Assembly (NCBI GenBank): GCA_964370845.1
Contig: CAYJLB010000015.1
Location: forward strand, 1 to 41,157
From: CAYJLB01 sp964370845
GTDB taxonomy: Bacteria; Bacillota; Clostridia; Oscillospirales; Ruminococcaceae
Direction of reading: 5' to 3'
DNA length: 41,157 bases
Below are positions 16,013-24,774 of the stretch, in pieces. The translations under genes were made by a program, and so were the position numbers. Position 1 is the stretch's first letter, and each line of letters starts with the position of its first letter. The notes under the pieces are model-generated. The model was not told where the DNA came from. It saw only the letters and a list, made by a program, of their open reading frames with translations, and did not search any database.

Positions 16013-17578
16013 TTATTTTGCAAATTCAATAGCTCTGCTTTCTCTAACAAGATGAACTTTAATTTGGCCTGGATATTCCATTTCATTTTCAATCTTTTGA
16101 GCAATTTCTCTAGCAACAATAATCATTTTTTCATCGTTAAGTTTTTCAGGAGCAATCAAAATTCTAACTTCACGACCTGCTTGAATAGCGAAAGATTTTT
16201 CAACTCCATCAAATGAAGTACAAATTTCTTCAAGTTTTTCAAGTCGTTTAATGTAGCTTTCATAGTTTTCACTTCTAGCACCTGGGCGAGCAGCTGAAAT
16301 AGCATCGGCAGCTTGTACTAACGCTGCAATAACTGATTTAACTTCAACATCACCGTGGTGTGCCTCAACAGCATGAATAATTTCAGGGTTTTCTTTGTAT
16401 CTCTTACATACATCAACACCAATTTGAACGTGTGAACCTTCAATTTCGTGGCTAAGAGCTTTACCAATATCGTGTAAAAGTCCAGCACGGCGAGCCATAT
16501 TTGGGTCAACTCCAAGTTCACTAGCCATCATTCCCGCAAGGTGAGCAACTTCAATTGAGTGGTTTAACACATTTTGACGATAACTTGTTCTATAGCGTAG
16601 TCTTCCAAGTAAACGTACAATTTCAGGGTTTAAGCCATGTACATTAGTTTCAAGAATAGCTCTTTCGCCTTCTTGTTTAATAACGTGTTCAACTTCACGT
16701 TTAGCTTTATCAACCATTTCTTCAATACGAGCTGGGTGAATTCTTCCGTCAGTAATAAGTCTTTCAAGTGCAATTCTAGCAATTTCACGTCTAACTTGAT
16801 CGAAACAAGAAAGTGTAATTGCTTCAGGAGTATCATCGATAATCAAATCAACACCTGTTAAAGTTTCAAGGGTACGAATATTTCTACCCTCACGCCCGAT
16901 AATTCTACCTTTCATTTCATCACTAGGTAAAGGAACTACCGAAACCGCAGCCTCTGAAACTTGGTCAGCGGCGCATCTAGCAATTGCAAGAGAGATTTGC
17001 TGTCTAGCTAAATCCTCACAATTTTCTTTAAGTTGTTGTTCATAAGCTTGAATTTTAAGAGCTTTTTCGTGATTAAGCCCGTCTTCCACCATTCTAAGTA
17101 AGTGGTCTTTAGCTTGTTCAAGAGAGAAACTTGAAATTCTTTCCAAAATATCGATTTGGCTTTTCTTAATTGTTTCAGCCTCATCAAGTTTTTCGTCCGC
17201 TTGCTTAACTTTATTTTGAAGTAGTTCTTCTTTCTTCTCCATATTGTCAAGTTTTTTGTCAAGGTTTTCTTCTTTTTGTTGAATTCTTCGTTCTTGTCTT
17301 GAAATTTCGCCACGTCTGTCTTTTAATTCTTTTTCTGATTCTGTTCTGTTTTTGTGAATTTCTTCTTTTGCTTCAATTAATGCTTCTTTTTTAGTAGTTT
17401 CAGCTTTTTTCTTAGCTTCTTCAACTATTCTTTCAGCTTCTTTTTCAGCAGAGCCAATAGCAGCTTCTGCGTTTTTGCGTCTATATGAAATGCCCATTTT
17501 AAATAGGATTGCTCCTCCAATAGCGGCACCAACTATAAATGCAACTGCACAAAACAGTATAACTGTTACAGTGTCCAT
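16013..17578 (-). CDS. rny: Ribonuclease Y
   Basis: RNase Y is the membrane-bound endoribonuclease that starts mRNA decay in many Firmicutes. The 521-residue protein shows all the expected parts in order. There is an N-terminal membrane helix (residues 5-28), a long charged coiled coil (about 35-205), a KH domain with the GRIIGREGRNIRTLE loop, and an HD domain with metal-binding LLHDIGKALSHEIEGSH and EAHHGD. The C-terminal YPGQIKVHLVRE is conserved. GGAGGAG lies about 11 nt before the ATG. It is a single-gene unit with its own promoter and terminator. Confidence 0.97.
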   Translation of the reverse strand: MDTVTVILFCAVAFIVGAAIGGAILFKMGISYRRKNAEAAIGSAEKEAERIVEEAKKKAETTKKEALIEAKEEIHKNRTESEKELKDRRGEISRQERRIQQKEENLDKKLDNMEKKEELLQNKVKQADEKLDEAETIKKSQIDILERISSFSLEQAKDHLLRMVEDGLNHEKALKIQAYEQQLKENCEDLARQQISLAIARCAADQVSEAAVSVVPLPSDEMKGRIIGREGRNIRTLETLTGVDLIIDDTPEAITLSCFDQVRREIARIALERLITDGRIHPARIEEMVDKAKREVEHVIKQEGERAILETNVHGLNPEIVRLLGRLRYRTSYRQNVLNHSIEVAHLAGMMASELGVDPNMARRAGLLHDIGKALSHEIEGSHVQIGVDVCKRYKENPEIIHAVEAHHGDVEVKSVIAALVQAADAISAARPGARSENYESYIKRLEKLEEICTSFDGVEKSFAIQAGREVRILIAPEKLNDEKMIIVAREIAQKIENEMEYPGQIKVHLVRESRAIEFAK

Positions 17579-17666
17579 TAGGTAAAATCTCCTCCTTTTA
17601 TTTATTTTAATATATGCAATAAACTATGTACTAATATACTTAGGTCATAAAAATGCAATATATATT

Positions 17667-17695
17667 ATTTTATAACATTATTGCATTTATGTCAA
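17667..17695 (-). promoter_or_regulatory. Promoter of rny
   Basis: On the minus strand, TTGACA (17695-17690) and TAAAAT (17672-17667) are 17 nt apart. The leader is about 80 nt. The 381-nt spacer 17579-17959 holds this promoter and the coaX promoter, with nothing else recognisable between them. Confidence 0.75.
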
Positions 17696-17893
17696 GGAAT
17701 ATTAGACTAAAAGTTAATTTTTTATTCACATTAAGCGATATGTGTACAAACTTTTGTATATAATGCCGATATTTTTTTCTTTCAGTACAAATTATTTTAC
17801 TTCACTATTAAAATTATAATCTGTTAAAAATGCTTGAGCGAAACTTTTAGCTTATACGCAATATTTTTCATTAGGCAAAATTTTTCTAATTGC

Positions 17894-17922
17894 TTGATTT
17901 TTATGTGAATTTGAAGTATAAT
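17894..17922 (+). promoter_or_regulatory. Promoter of coaX
   Basis: TTGATT (17894-17899), a 17-nt spacer and TATAAT (17917-17922) lie 37 nt before the coaX ATG. The AAAGGA ribosome binding site falls between them. Confidence 0.7.
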
Positions 17923-17959
17923 AATTCTATCAATTGTTATTTGAAAGGAATTGAAAAAA

Positions 17960-18727
17960 ATGGTACTTACTGTAGATGTTGGCAACACAAACATTGTCCT
18001 TGGCGGGTATGAGGGAGAAAAACTAAAATTCACCTCACGAATTTCAACTGAAACTTCTAAAACAGAGGATCAGTATGCGATAGAACTCTCTGGGCTTATG
18101 AAATTGTATGGATTTATGCCACATCATTTTGACGGAGTTATCATTTCAAGTGTTGTTCCACCTTTGATTTCTGTTTTAAAAAGAGCATTAAATAAGCTTT
18201 TGAAATGCAAAATTTTAGTAGTAGGTCCTGGTATAAAAACTGGATTAAATATTAAAATTGACAATCCAGCAGCTTTGGGAGCTGACCTAGTTTGCGCCGC
18301 TGTGGGAGCAATTAAAAAATATGGCTCACCACTGATTATTTTCGACCTTGGTACAGCCACAACAATTTCCGCTATTAACGAAAAAGGCGAGCTTATCGGC
18401 GGTTCAATTGTCCCTGGAGTGAAAGTTTCGCTAAACGCACTTTCTAGCAAAACTGCACAACTTCCACATATTGACACTGAGCTTGATAGTGACATCGTCA
18501 TTGGCACAAACACTGTTGATTGTATGAAGTCGGGAGTTGTCCTTGGAACTGCCTCAATGATTGACGGAATGGTAGCACGTTATCGTGAATATCTAGGCGA
18601 TAATGCGACAGTTGTAGTATCTGGTGGACTTGCTCAAAGCATTGCTGTCCACTGCAAAACAAAGCTTTCAATCGACTCAAATTTGCTTCTTGACGGACTA
18701 TACGAAATCTACAAAAAGAATAACTAG
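17960..18727 (+). CDS. coaX: Type III pantothenate kinase
   Basis: CoaX phosphorylates pantothenate with ATP, the first step of coenzyme A synthesis. Unlike CoaA it needs a monovalent cation and is not inhibited by CoA. The 255-residue protein has the N-terminal phosphate loop DVGNTNIVLG, the central PAALGADLVCAAVGA and FDLGTATTIS, the GGSIVPGV loop and the late VVSGGLA. The ATG at 17960 is about 10 nt after AAAGGA; an in-frame TTG three codons earlier is too close to it. The following gene is an ECF transporter S subunit, giving a likely pantothenate uptake and activation unit. Confidence 0.95.
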   Translation: MVLTVDVGNTNIVLGGYEGEKLKFTSRISTETSKTEDQYAIELSGLMKLYGFMPHHFDGVIISSVVPPLISVLKRALNKLLKCKILVVGPGIKTGLNIKIDNPAALGADLVCAAVGAIKKYGSPLIIFDLGTATTISAINEKGELIGGSIVPGVKVSLNALSSKTAQLPHIDTELDSDIVIGTNTVDCMKSGVVLGTASMIDGMVARYREYLGDNATVVVSGGLAQSIAVHCKTKLSIDSNLLLDGLYEIYKKNN

Positions 18728-18809
18728 AATACAAATTACAAATTACAATTGATAAAAATTTTATGCGTTGTATTGCGAAAAAGTTGCAAACAACAGCTTG
18801 GAGGATTTT

Positions 18810-19409
18810 ATGTCAAACAGTAAAAAAACACACAAAATGGTTCAATTAGCCATATTTTCTGCGATAATAGTGGTGCTTTCCTTTATCGCAATCAAATTCG
18901 GGGCAATTGAAATCACCTTAGTTCCAATCCCAGTCGCAATAGGGGCGATAATGCTTGGTAAAAAATACGGGGCATTTTTAGGGGGAGTTTTTGGAATAAT
19001 CAGTTTTATCCAATGTTTTGGATACAGCGCTTTCGGAGCATTTTTATTGCAAATTAACCCAATTTTCACGTTAATTGTATGCTTAGTACCTAGAGTTTGT
19101 GCGGGATTTTTATCAGGGCTTATTTTTGAATTACTCAAAAAAATTGATAAAACGAAAGTTATGTCCTTTGCCCTTGCTAGCCTAGCCTCAGCATTATTTA
19201 ATACATTAATTTTCGTCGGAGGAATGGTTTTACTTTTCTTCAACAACGAAACTTTCGCAGAAACTTTCAACAGTGGCGGTTTAAACCCTGTAGCATTCAT
19301 GATTGCATTTATAGGGATAAACGGGATTGTGGAAGCTGTTACTACTACAGTAATCGGCGGTACAGTTTCAAAATCAGTTTACCACGTTGTGAATAAAGCA
19401 AGAAGATAA
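18810..19409 (+). CDS. ECF transporter S component, probably for pantothenate
   Basis: S components are the substrate-specific membrane subunits of energy-coupling-factor vitamin transporters; the shared EcfA/A'/T module is encoded elsewhere. The 199-residue protein has about six membrane helices and the N-terminal pattern AIFSAIIVVLSFIAIKFG seen before the EcfT-contact region. LVPIPVAIGAIMLGKKYGAFLGGVFG is typical of the family. Its position directly behind coaX suggests the substrate is pantothenate (PanT-like), which is inference. The ATG is preceded by TTGGAGG at good distance. The 82-bp spacer to coaX shows no terminator. Confidence 0.8.
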   Translation: MSNSKKTHKMVQLAIFSAIIVVLSFIAIKFGAIEITLVPIPVAIGAIMLGKKYGAFLGGVFGIISFIQCFGYSAFGAFLLQINPIFTLIVCLVPRVCAGFLSGLIFELLKKIDKTKVMSFALASLASALFNTLIFVGGMVLLFFNNETFAETFNSGGLNPVAFMIAFIGINGIVEAVTTTVIGGTVSKSVYHVVNKARR

Positions 19410-19418
19410 CACAAAATT

Positions 19419-19462
19419 AAACCGACAAAAACTATTTATATAAATAGTTTTTGTCGGTTTTT
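19419..19462. terminator. Bidirectional terminator between the ECF and MFS genes
   Basis: A near-continuous 20-bp palindrome, arms 19419-19438 and 19441-19460 (AAACCGACAAAAACTATTTA and its complement), separates the two converging genes. T-rich flanks lie on each side. Confidence 0.92.
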
Positions 19463-19481
19463 AATTTGTATTTAATTTTTA

Positions 19482-20630
19482 CTAACTCTTTTTAAGTGGT
19501 AAAATCAAGCCCGCTGAAACTAACGCCAAAATACTAAGAATAACAAATTTCATTGTCATATCTGGTACAAATGATAGAACCGTTGGGAAAACTAAAGCTG
19601 AAAGTGCAAATCCAACCATTACCATACCATAGTTTGAACCGATATTTTTAAGTCCAAAAGTTTTACCTGTAAGTATTGGGTAAGTTCCAGAAAAACCGCC
19701 GTAACAAAATGCAGTTAAAATTACTGCTATCATCAATGGAATTCCGCTAATGAAAATTAACGCAAAACCTGAAATTGCTGTCAAAAATCCTAGTGAAGAA
19801 GCTGCAATTTTAATACCCGCCTTATCGGATAAAAGTGGGAAAAACAATCTTCCCAAAGCATTTGCAATACCAGTAAGCATTACCATAACAGTAGCAAGTT
19901 CAGCAGTAAGCCCTCTTTCCTGTGCAAGGGTGTTGAAAGATGGGTTTAAAATAAAGTACAAAGAAATACCAAACATCATTGACACTGCGATAAAGTAAAA
20001 TTCTTTCGTTTTAAGCATTTCCTTAGTTTCAAATTGTTTTCCTGTAAAACTTGCATTTGCAGCACCCGCTTCGGGCATTGAAATGAAAGAAAAACAAGCA
20101 AGTGTTACAACTAAACCAATTCCAGCAAGTAAAAATAAAGTGTTTTGCAAACCAATACTTCCAGTTAAAACAGGAATAAGTGGAGCAAAAATTACTGTTG
20201 AAAATCCAAAAGTACAAACTGAAATTCCTGTCGCAAGTCCACGTTTATCAGGGAAATGTTTTTGTGAAGCAGTAAGAATTGAATTATAACCCATACCAAC
20301 ACCAATTCCACCAATTCCGCCATATGTAAAGTAAATAAGCACGCCCATATTAGCTGGTAAAAGTGCAGTCAAAGCCATACCAACAGAAAGCAAAAGACCA
20401 CCAATTAGCGTTATTTTTTGGGAAGAAATTTTGTTAAGTAATCTTCCTCCCAAAAGAATTCCAAGCACAAAGCAAGCAAGCATATAAGTTGCAGTTAATT
20501 TAGCACTTTCTACTGTCATTCCAAAAAATTCAGTTACGGGTGCAACAAACATACTCCAAACATAAATTATACCAAGTAACAATTGCATCACCGAACCAAC
20601 TACTAAGACCATTACACGATTTGTTTTCAT
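19482..20630 (-). CDS. OFA-type major facilitator transporter
   Basis: A 382-residue, twelve-helix MFS carrier. N-terminal MQLLLGIIYVWSMFVAPVTEFFG and the loop YGGIGGIGVGMGYNSILTASQKHFPDKRGLATGI are characteristic of the oxalate:formate antiporter (OFA) family. The C-terminal half contains GRLFFPLLSDKAG and YGGFSGTYPILTGKTFG. Substrates in this family are mostly small organic acids. The ATG overlaps the stop of the ABC ATPase gene (TAATG), so the two are translationally coupled in one operon with the amino-acid transporter. That pairing is unusual and suggests the carrier handles a related substrate or product. Confidence 0.82.
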   Translation of the reverse strand: MKTNRVMVLVVGSVMQLLLGIIYVWSMFVAPVTEFFGMTVESAKLTATYMLACFVLGILLGGRLLNKISSQKITLIGGLLLSVGMALTALLPANMGVLIYFTYGGIGGIGVGMGYNSILTASQKHFPDKRGLATGISVCTFGFSTVIFAPLIPVLTGSIGLQNTLFLLAGIGLVVTLACFSFISMPEAGAANASFTGKQFETKEMLKTKEFYFIAVSMMFGISLYFILNPSFNTLAQERGLTAELATVMVMLTGIANALGRLFFPLLSDKAGIKIAASSLGFLTAISGFALIFISGIPLMIAVILTAFCYGGFSGTYPILTGKTFGLKNIGSNYGMVMVGFALSALVFPTVLSFVPDMTMKFVILSILALVSAGLILPLKKS

Positions 20631-21373
20631 TATTTTTTCCCCATTCCTTTATAATCGTTTTTTTCTATTTTCAAAAACTCCGAGAGTTCTTGCGTCGATG
20701 GATTTTGCAAAATTTCGGCAGAGCCTTGTTCGCAAATTTCTCCCTCTTTCATAAAAATTACATAATCAGCAAACTCCCTTAAAAAGTCCATTTCATGTGT
20801 AACAAATATAAAATCTCGCCCCGACTTTTTCAAAGCTTTAACAGATTTCAAAACTTCGTCAGTTAAAATCGGGTCAAGCGCTCCCGTAGGTTCATCTAAA
20901 AATAAAAGTTCAGGATTAGTTGACAATGCCCTAGCAATAGAAGCACGTTGAGCCTGCCCCCCTGAAATTTCGTTAGGTTTTTTCTCTGCAATTCCTTGGA
21001 TAAAAAGTTCTTTTAACACTTCTTCCACTCTTTTATTTGCCGAATTTTTATCTATTTTTTTTATTTTTTCAAGAATTAAAGTAATGTTTTTTCTAACAGT
21101 TAAATGTGGAAACAAATTGTGTTTTTGAAAAACTACACCTATTTTTTCTTGAAAAACTTTTTTATTTATTATCGGCGAAAGTCCATTTATAACTATTTCA
21201 CCATTGTCAGGGTCCTCAATTCCAGCTAATTGTCTAAGCATGGTAGATTTCCCACAGCCGGACTCCCCAATTATCCCAACACATTTTACATCTTTAATCT
21301 CAAAGCTAACATCTTTTAATACGTCGGGTTGTTTTAGATAGCCTTTTGATAAATTTGATACTCTTATTTCCAT
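20630..21373 (-). CDS. Polar amino acid ABC transporter, ATP-binding subunit
   Basis: The cytoplasmic ATPase of an amino-acid importer. Walker A GESGCGKST, the signature SGGQAQRASIARAL, Walker B ELLFLDEPTGALD and a switch HEMDF are all present in a 247-residue protein. The start is the ATG at 21373 (MEIRVSNLSK), 5 bp after the permease stop; no strong ribosome binding site is seen, so translation is probably coupled. It forms one unit with the permease and binding protein genes upstream, and with the OFA carrier downstream. Confidence 0.92.
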   Translation of the reverse strand: MEIRVSNLSKGYLKQPDVLKDVSFEIKDVKCVGIIGESGCGKSTMLRQLAGIEDPDNGEIVINGLSPIINKKVFQEKIGVVFQKHNLFPHLTVRKNITLILEKIKKIDKNSANKRVEEVLKELFIQGIAEKKPNEISGGQAQRASIARALSTNPELLFLDEPTGALDPILTDEVLKSVKALKKSGRDFIFVTHEMDFLREFADYVIFMKEGEICEQGSAEILQNPSTQELSEFLKIEKNDYKGMGKK

Positions 21374-21378
21374 TAATT

Positions 21379-22110
21379 CTACACCCTTTTCCCAATAAAT
21401 TTCGCTAAAAGTGAAAGTGGAATTGTTATAATTAAATACATCAACCACATTATATAATAACCCTCAATAAAAGCAAAATTTTTACTCGAAACAGTTGTAA
21501 TAATGTAAGTAATCTCACCAATTGAAATTACATTCAAAAGGGCGGAACCCTTAATAACACTTGAAAGATTATTCACAAGAGAAGGGATAAAAGGTTTCAC
21601 CATTTGTGGCAAAATAATGTACATATACTTTTGATACCATTTAAACTGATACAAATCCATAACAGTGTATTGTTCCTCAGTAACAACAGCAGCAGTAGTT
21701 TCATAAGCATTTGCAACATAAGGACTATTGTATAAAATTAAAGCAAGTACACCAAGAAATAATTTATCAGTGCTTCCCACAAGCTGCCCTAAAGGGTAAA
21801 CTACAAGGAAAATCATAACTAAAAGAGGAGTTCCCATAATAATTTCGTTAAACACAACGGAAATTGCACGAATTACAGTGATTTTTGAACGTAGCATTAC
21901 AAACAATACAAAACCAAAAACTAACGCTCCCACTAAAGTGATTAAACTTAAAATTATCGTTGTAATAAAACTTTCAATGAGTAGGTTTTTACTACTGAAA
22001 ATCAAGTCATAACGCGGTTCTTCAATTGTAAAAGCAAGTGCAATTCCAATAATTGCAGTGAAAATAATTATCACCACTAAATATTGTATTGTATCCAATT
22101 TTTTTCTCAT
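21379..22110 (-). CDS. Polar amino acid ABC transporter, permease subunit
   Basis: The membrane channel subunit of an amino-acid importer (HisM/GlnP type). The 243-residue protein has about five or six helices. It carries the conserved cytoplasmic EAA-like loop, here TTAAVVTEEQYTVMDLYQFKWYQ, and the GTPLLVMIFLVVYPLGQL segment. AAGAGGA lies a few bases before the ATG. Only one permease gene is present, so it probably acts as a homodimer. Confidence 0.9.
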   Translation of the reverse strand: MRKKLDTIQYLVVIIIFTAIIGIALAFTIEEPRYDLIFSSKNLLIESFITTIILSLITLVGALVFGFVLFVMLRSKITVIRAISVVFNEIIMGTPLLVMIFLVVYPLGQLVGSTDKLFLGVLALILYNSPYVANAYETTAAVVTEEQYTVMDLYQFKWYQKYMYIILPQMVKPFIPSLVNNLSSVIKGSALLNVISIGEITYIITTVSSKNFAFIEGYYIMWLMYLIITIPLSLLAKFIGKRV

Positions 22111-22143
22111 TAAAATGTCCTCTTTTTATCTTTTATATGAATT

Positions 22144-22983
22144 TTATTCAGCAGGATTGATTATATAGTCAAGTCCAAGTTCAGGATTTTGTAAGAACTC
22201 GCCCACTATTACATCATATCTTTCGCTGATTTGGTCGTAAAATCCGCCGTCCTCATACATTGATGCGATGAATTCATTAGCTTTTTCTAAAAGTTCAGTA
22301 TTCCCTTTTTTAACAGCAAAATTTGAAGCTGTTTGCTCTTTTATTCCTCCATATACAATAGTGTTGTCAGGGTCAGCAGCGTGGAAACCATGAACTTCAT
22401 TTGAAGCAACTAAAATGTCGGAAAGTCCGCTTGAAATTTCAATTAAACCTGTTCCAATTTCAGTAACTTCAGTTACATCAACACCAAAACTTTGTGGGTA
22501 ATAAACACCTTTTGTTCCCGCAAGTCCAGTGAATTTTGCACCTTCAAGAGCAAAGAAATCTTCTTCACTCATCTCATCTGTAATATTGTTAGTCTCAGCA
22601 AAATCTTTATTAACTAAAGCAAGAGTGTTTGTATATCTATAAGGGTTGGAAAAGTCAGCTTTTTCCGCTCTTTCGTCAGTTTTTGACATATCAGCAATCA
22701 AAATATCAACGTCACCAGTGTCTAAAGCAGCAAGCAATAATGAGAAGTCAGTGTTAACAATTTCCACTTCCATGCCCATAAATTCGCCAAAAGCAAGAGC
22801 AATTTCAGGTTCAAACCCAGCAGGTTTCCCCTCGTCATCAACATAAGAGAATGGAGGGAATTTTAAGTCAATTCCTACCCTTAAAACGTCGCTATCGCCA
22901 TTAGCAGAGTCGCCACTTGAACAACCCACCAAAGTTGTAGCCAATATAATTGCAGATAAAAGTGTAGTTAGAATTTTTTTCAT
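22144..22983 (-). CDS. Polar amino acid ABC transporter, substrate-binding lipoprotein
   Basis: A 279-residue family 3 solute-binding protein. A lipoprotein signal ends at C21 (TTLVGC). The binding domain opens with LRVGIDLKFPPFSYVDDEGKPAGFEPEIA, the hallmark of this family, and contains DVDILIADMSKTDERAEKADFSNPY split over the ligand pocket. The start is the ATG 9 nt after GGAG; another ATG six bases earlier is too close. First gene of the operon, divergent from the HxlR regulator. The substrate is likely a polar amino acid, not further defined. Confidence 0.92.
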   Translation of the reverse strand: MKKILTTLLSAIILATTLVGCSSGDSANGDSDVLRVGIDLKFPPFSYVDDEGKPAGFEPEIALAFGEFMGMEVEIVNTDFSLLLAALDTGDVDILIADMSKTDERAEKADFSNPYRYTNTLALVNKDFAETNNITDEMSEEDFFALEGAKFTGLAGTKGVYYPQSFGVDVTEVTEIGTGLIEISSGLSDILVASNEVHGFHAADPDNTIVYGGIKEQTASNFAVKKGNTELLEKANEFIASMYEDGGFYDQISERYDVIVGEFLQNPELGLDYIINPAE

Positions 22984-23029
22984 AATCATTTTCTCCTTTT
23001 TGTAAAATATTTTTTTAAAAACAATGTCA

Positions 23030-23093
23030 TTGACAACATTATTTCTTTATATTATAATAAGTGAAGTAGTACCAATTTGTAAAGTAGGCACTA
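23030..23093 (+). promoter_or_regulatory. Promoter of the HxlR gene and candidate operator
   Basis: TTGACA (23030-23035), a 17-nt spacer and TATAAT (23053-23058) face the HxlR gene. Just downstream the dyad TAGTACC (23067-23073) and GGCACTA (23087-23093) matches at 6 of 7 positions with a 13-nt centre. It would overlap any promoter driving the ABC operon leftward. This is a candidate HxlR site. Confidence 0.55.
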
Positions 23094-23164
23094 TATTGTG
23101 CTATAGTTACCCAAAAGAAACTATTGCAGTTTTAAAAGGTTTATTGGAAAGGAAAGTTCATATT

Positions 23165-23494
23165 ATGAAAGAAAATTTACCCGCTTGCCCTGTGGAAACC
23201 ACTTTAACATTAATAAGCGATAAATGGAAAATTCTTATACTAAGGGATTTAATGGACGGAACAAAACGTTTTGGAGAACTAAAAAAGTCATTAAACGGAA
23301 TTTCACAAAAAGTTTTAACCGCAAATTTAAGAACAATGGAAGAAAATGAACTTGTAAACCGAAAAGTCTATGCACAAGTTCCTCCTAAAGTTGAGTATTC
23401 CCTTACCGACCTTGGAAAAAGCCTAAAACCAATCATTGAAACTATGGCAATTTGGGGAATTGAATATAAAAAAACTATCAACAAAATGACATAA
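23165..23494 (+). CDS. HxlR-family transcriptional regulator
   Basis: A 109-residue winged-helix regulator. CPVETTLTLISDKWKILILRDL, with the FGELKKSLNGISQKVLTANLR recognition region and DLGKSL wing, is diagnostic. HxlR proteins respond to aldehydes, redox or metabolites. The cysteine at residue 8 is at the position used for redox sensing in some members (HypR). The start is the ATG at 23165 with GGAAAGG upstream; the reading frame is open further left but without a convincing start. It diverges from the amino-acid ABC/OFA operon and probably controls it. Confidence 0.88.
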   Translation: MKENLPACPVETTLTLISDKWKILILRDLMDGTKRFGELKKSLNGISQKVLTANLRTMEENELVNRKVYAQVPPKVEYSLTDLGKSLKPIIETMAIWGIEYKKTINKMT

Positions 23495-23641
23495 TTTTTG
23501 TTTTTACGCTTTAACTCAAAAAAATATGAACATTAACATTATACACTTGAATAATGATTTTGTAAAGTAAAATAACAATATTTTCTAGTTAACACGCAAA
23601 ATTCATAGATTATTCATACTTTGAAAAGGAAGAATAAAAAC

Positions 23642-23668
23642 ATGCCGAAAGGAATGGTATTTAAATGA
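23642..23668 (+). other. Possible 8-codon leader ORF overlapping the FkbM gene
   Basis: ATG at 23642 opens MPKGMVFK and its TGA overlaps the ATG of the next gene (ATGA). AAAAGGAAG lies upstream at a usable distance. The overlap would allow translational coupling. It may equally be chance, since it also contains the ribosome binding site of the downstream gene. The rest of the 23495-23641 spacer is A/T-rich with no clear promoter. Confidence 0.25.
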
Positions 23669-24774
23669 AAAATTTACACCTTAATTTAGAGGAATTTCTC
23701 GCCCTAGAAAGCTCTTGGGAATATCTGCAAAATACCGACTTACCAATATTTGTTTTCGGAATGGGTGACGGTGCAATGAAAATCCTCAGCAGATTTGAGC
23801 GATTTAAAATCCCTTGTGCAGGTTTTTTTGCAAGCGACGAATACGTTCGTGGACATTCTTTCCAAGGGCATCTAGTCCACAAATTATCGGAAATCGAAGA
23901 AAAAGTTGAAGACTTTATTATTGTACTCGCTTTTGCCGCTGGATATGAAAAACTTATCAATAAAATTATTGAACTTGATAAAAATTATAAATTAGTTGTG
24001 CCCGACGTTCCTGTTTTGGGAGAAATTCTTTTCACAAAAGAGTTTTTAACCGAAAATATAAATGACTTTAACACTGTTTATAATATGCTTGAAGATGACC
24101 TTTCAAGAAAAGTTTTAACCGACACAATAAAAAATAAAATCACTGGAAAAATTAAATATTTGCTGGAAAATTTCACTAATCCACAAAGGGATTTAACCGA
24201 TTTGCTCAAGCTAAATAAAAATGAAGATTATCTTGATTTAGGCGGTTATAACGGTGATACTGTCCGCGAGTTTTTAGAGCTTACTGAAAGTTCTTACTCC
24301 TCAATAAAAGTAGTTGAACCTGATAAAAAGAACTTTAAGAAACTGCTTAAAACTACTGATTTACTGGAAAATTGTGAAGCTTTCAACTGTGCAATTTGGG
24401 AAGAAGACTGCACTTTAAAATTCTCCAACCTTTCTAGTAGACAATCCACTGTTTCCAAAAATAATTTTGTTAAAAAAGATGAAATCGACATGGAAGCAAG
24501 AAGTGTTGACAGCATTTTAAAGGGCGAAAAAGCTACCTATATAAAATATGACGTTGAAGGCGTTGAATACGAAGCACTTTTGGGAAGTGAAAAAACTTTG
24601 CAAAATCACACACCAAAGTTAAAATTGGCTTTATATCACAAAAGTGAAGACATAATCAAATTACCTTTACTGCTAAAAAAAATCAATCCTAACTACAAAT
24701 TTTACCTAAGACAATCCCCTTATATCCCCGCTTGGGAGCTTAATTTATATGCAATTGACGGACTAGCCAAGTAA
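23665..24774 (+). CDS. FkbM-family methyltransferase
   Basis: A 369-residue protein with two parts. Residues 1-130 form a Rossmann-like region (IFVFGMGDGAMKIL; IVLAFAAGYEKL) as in some sugar-linked proteins. Residues 170-365 are an FkbM SAM-dependent methyltransferase, with motif I YLDLGGYNGDTV (189-200), VVEPDKKN (216-223) and the FkbM signature YIKYDVEGVEYEAL (292-305). These enzymes often methylate sugars or polyketides. No glycosyltransferase or capsule cluster adjoins it here, so the substrate is unknown. Its end overlaps the end of tyrA by 12 bp on the opposite strand. Confidence 0.8.
   Translation: MKNLHLNLEEFLALESSWEYLQNTDLPIFVFGMGDGAMKILSRFERFKIPCAGFFASDEYVRGHSFQGHLVHKLSEIEEKVEDFIIVLAFAAGYEKLINKIIELDKNYKLVVPDVPVLGEILFTKEFLTENINDFNTVYNMLEDDLSRKVLTDTIKNKITGKIKYLLENFTNPQRDLTDLLKLNKNEDYLDLGGYNGDTVREFLELTESSYSSIKVVEPDKKNFKKLLKTTDLLENCEAFNCAIWEEDCTLKFSNLSSRQSTVSKNNFVKKDEIDMEARSVDSILKGEKATYIKYDVEGVEYEALLGSEKTLQNHTPKLKLALYHKSEDIIKLPLLLKKINPNYKFYLRQSPYIPAWELNLYAIDGLAK

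Noticed and set aside
18842..19300. Minus-strand gene opposite the ECF S subunit
   Set aside because: It is a shadow of a strongly supported membrane protein on the other strand, with no start signal of its own.
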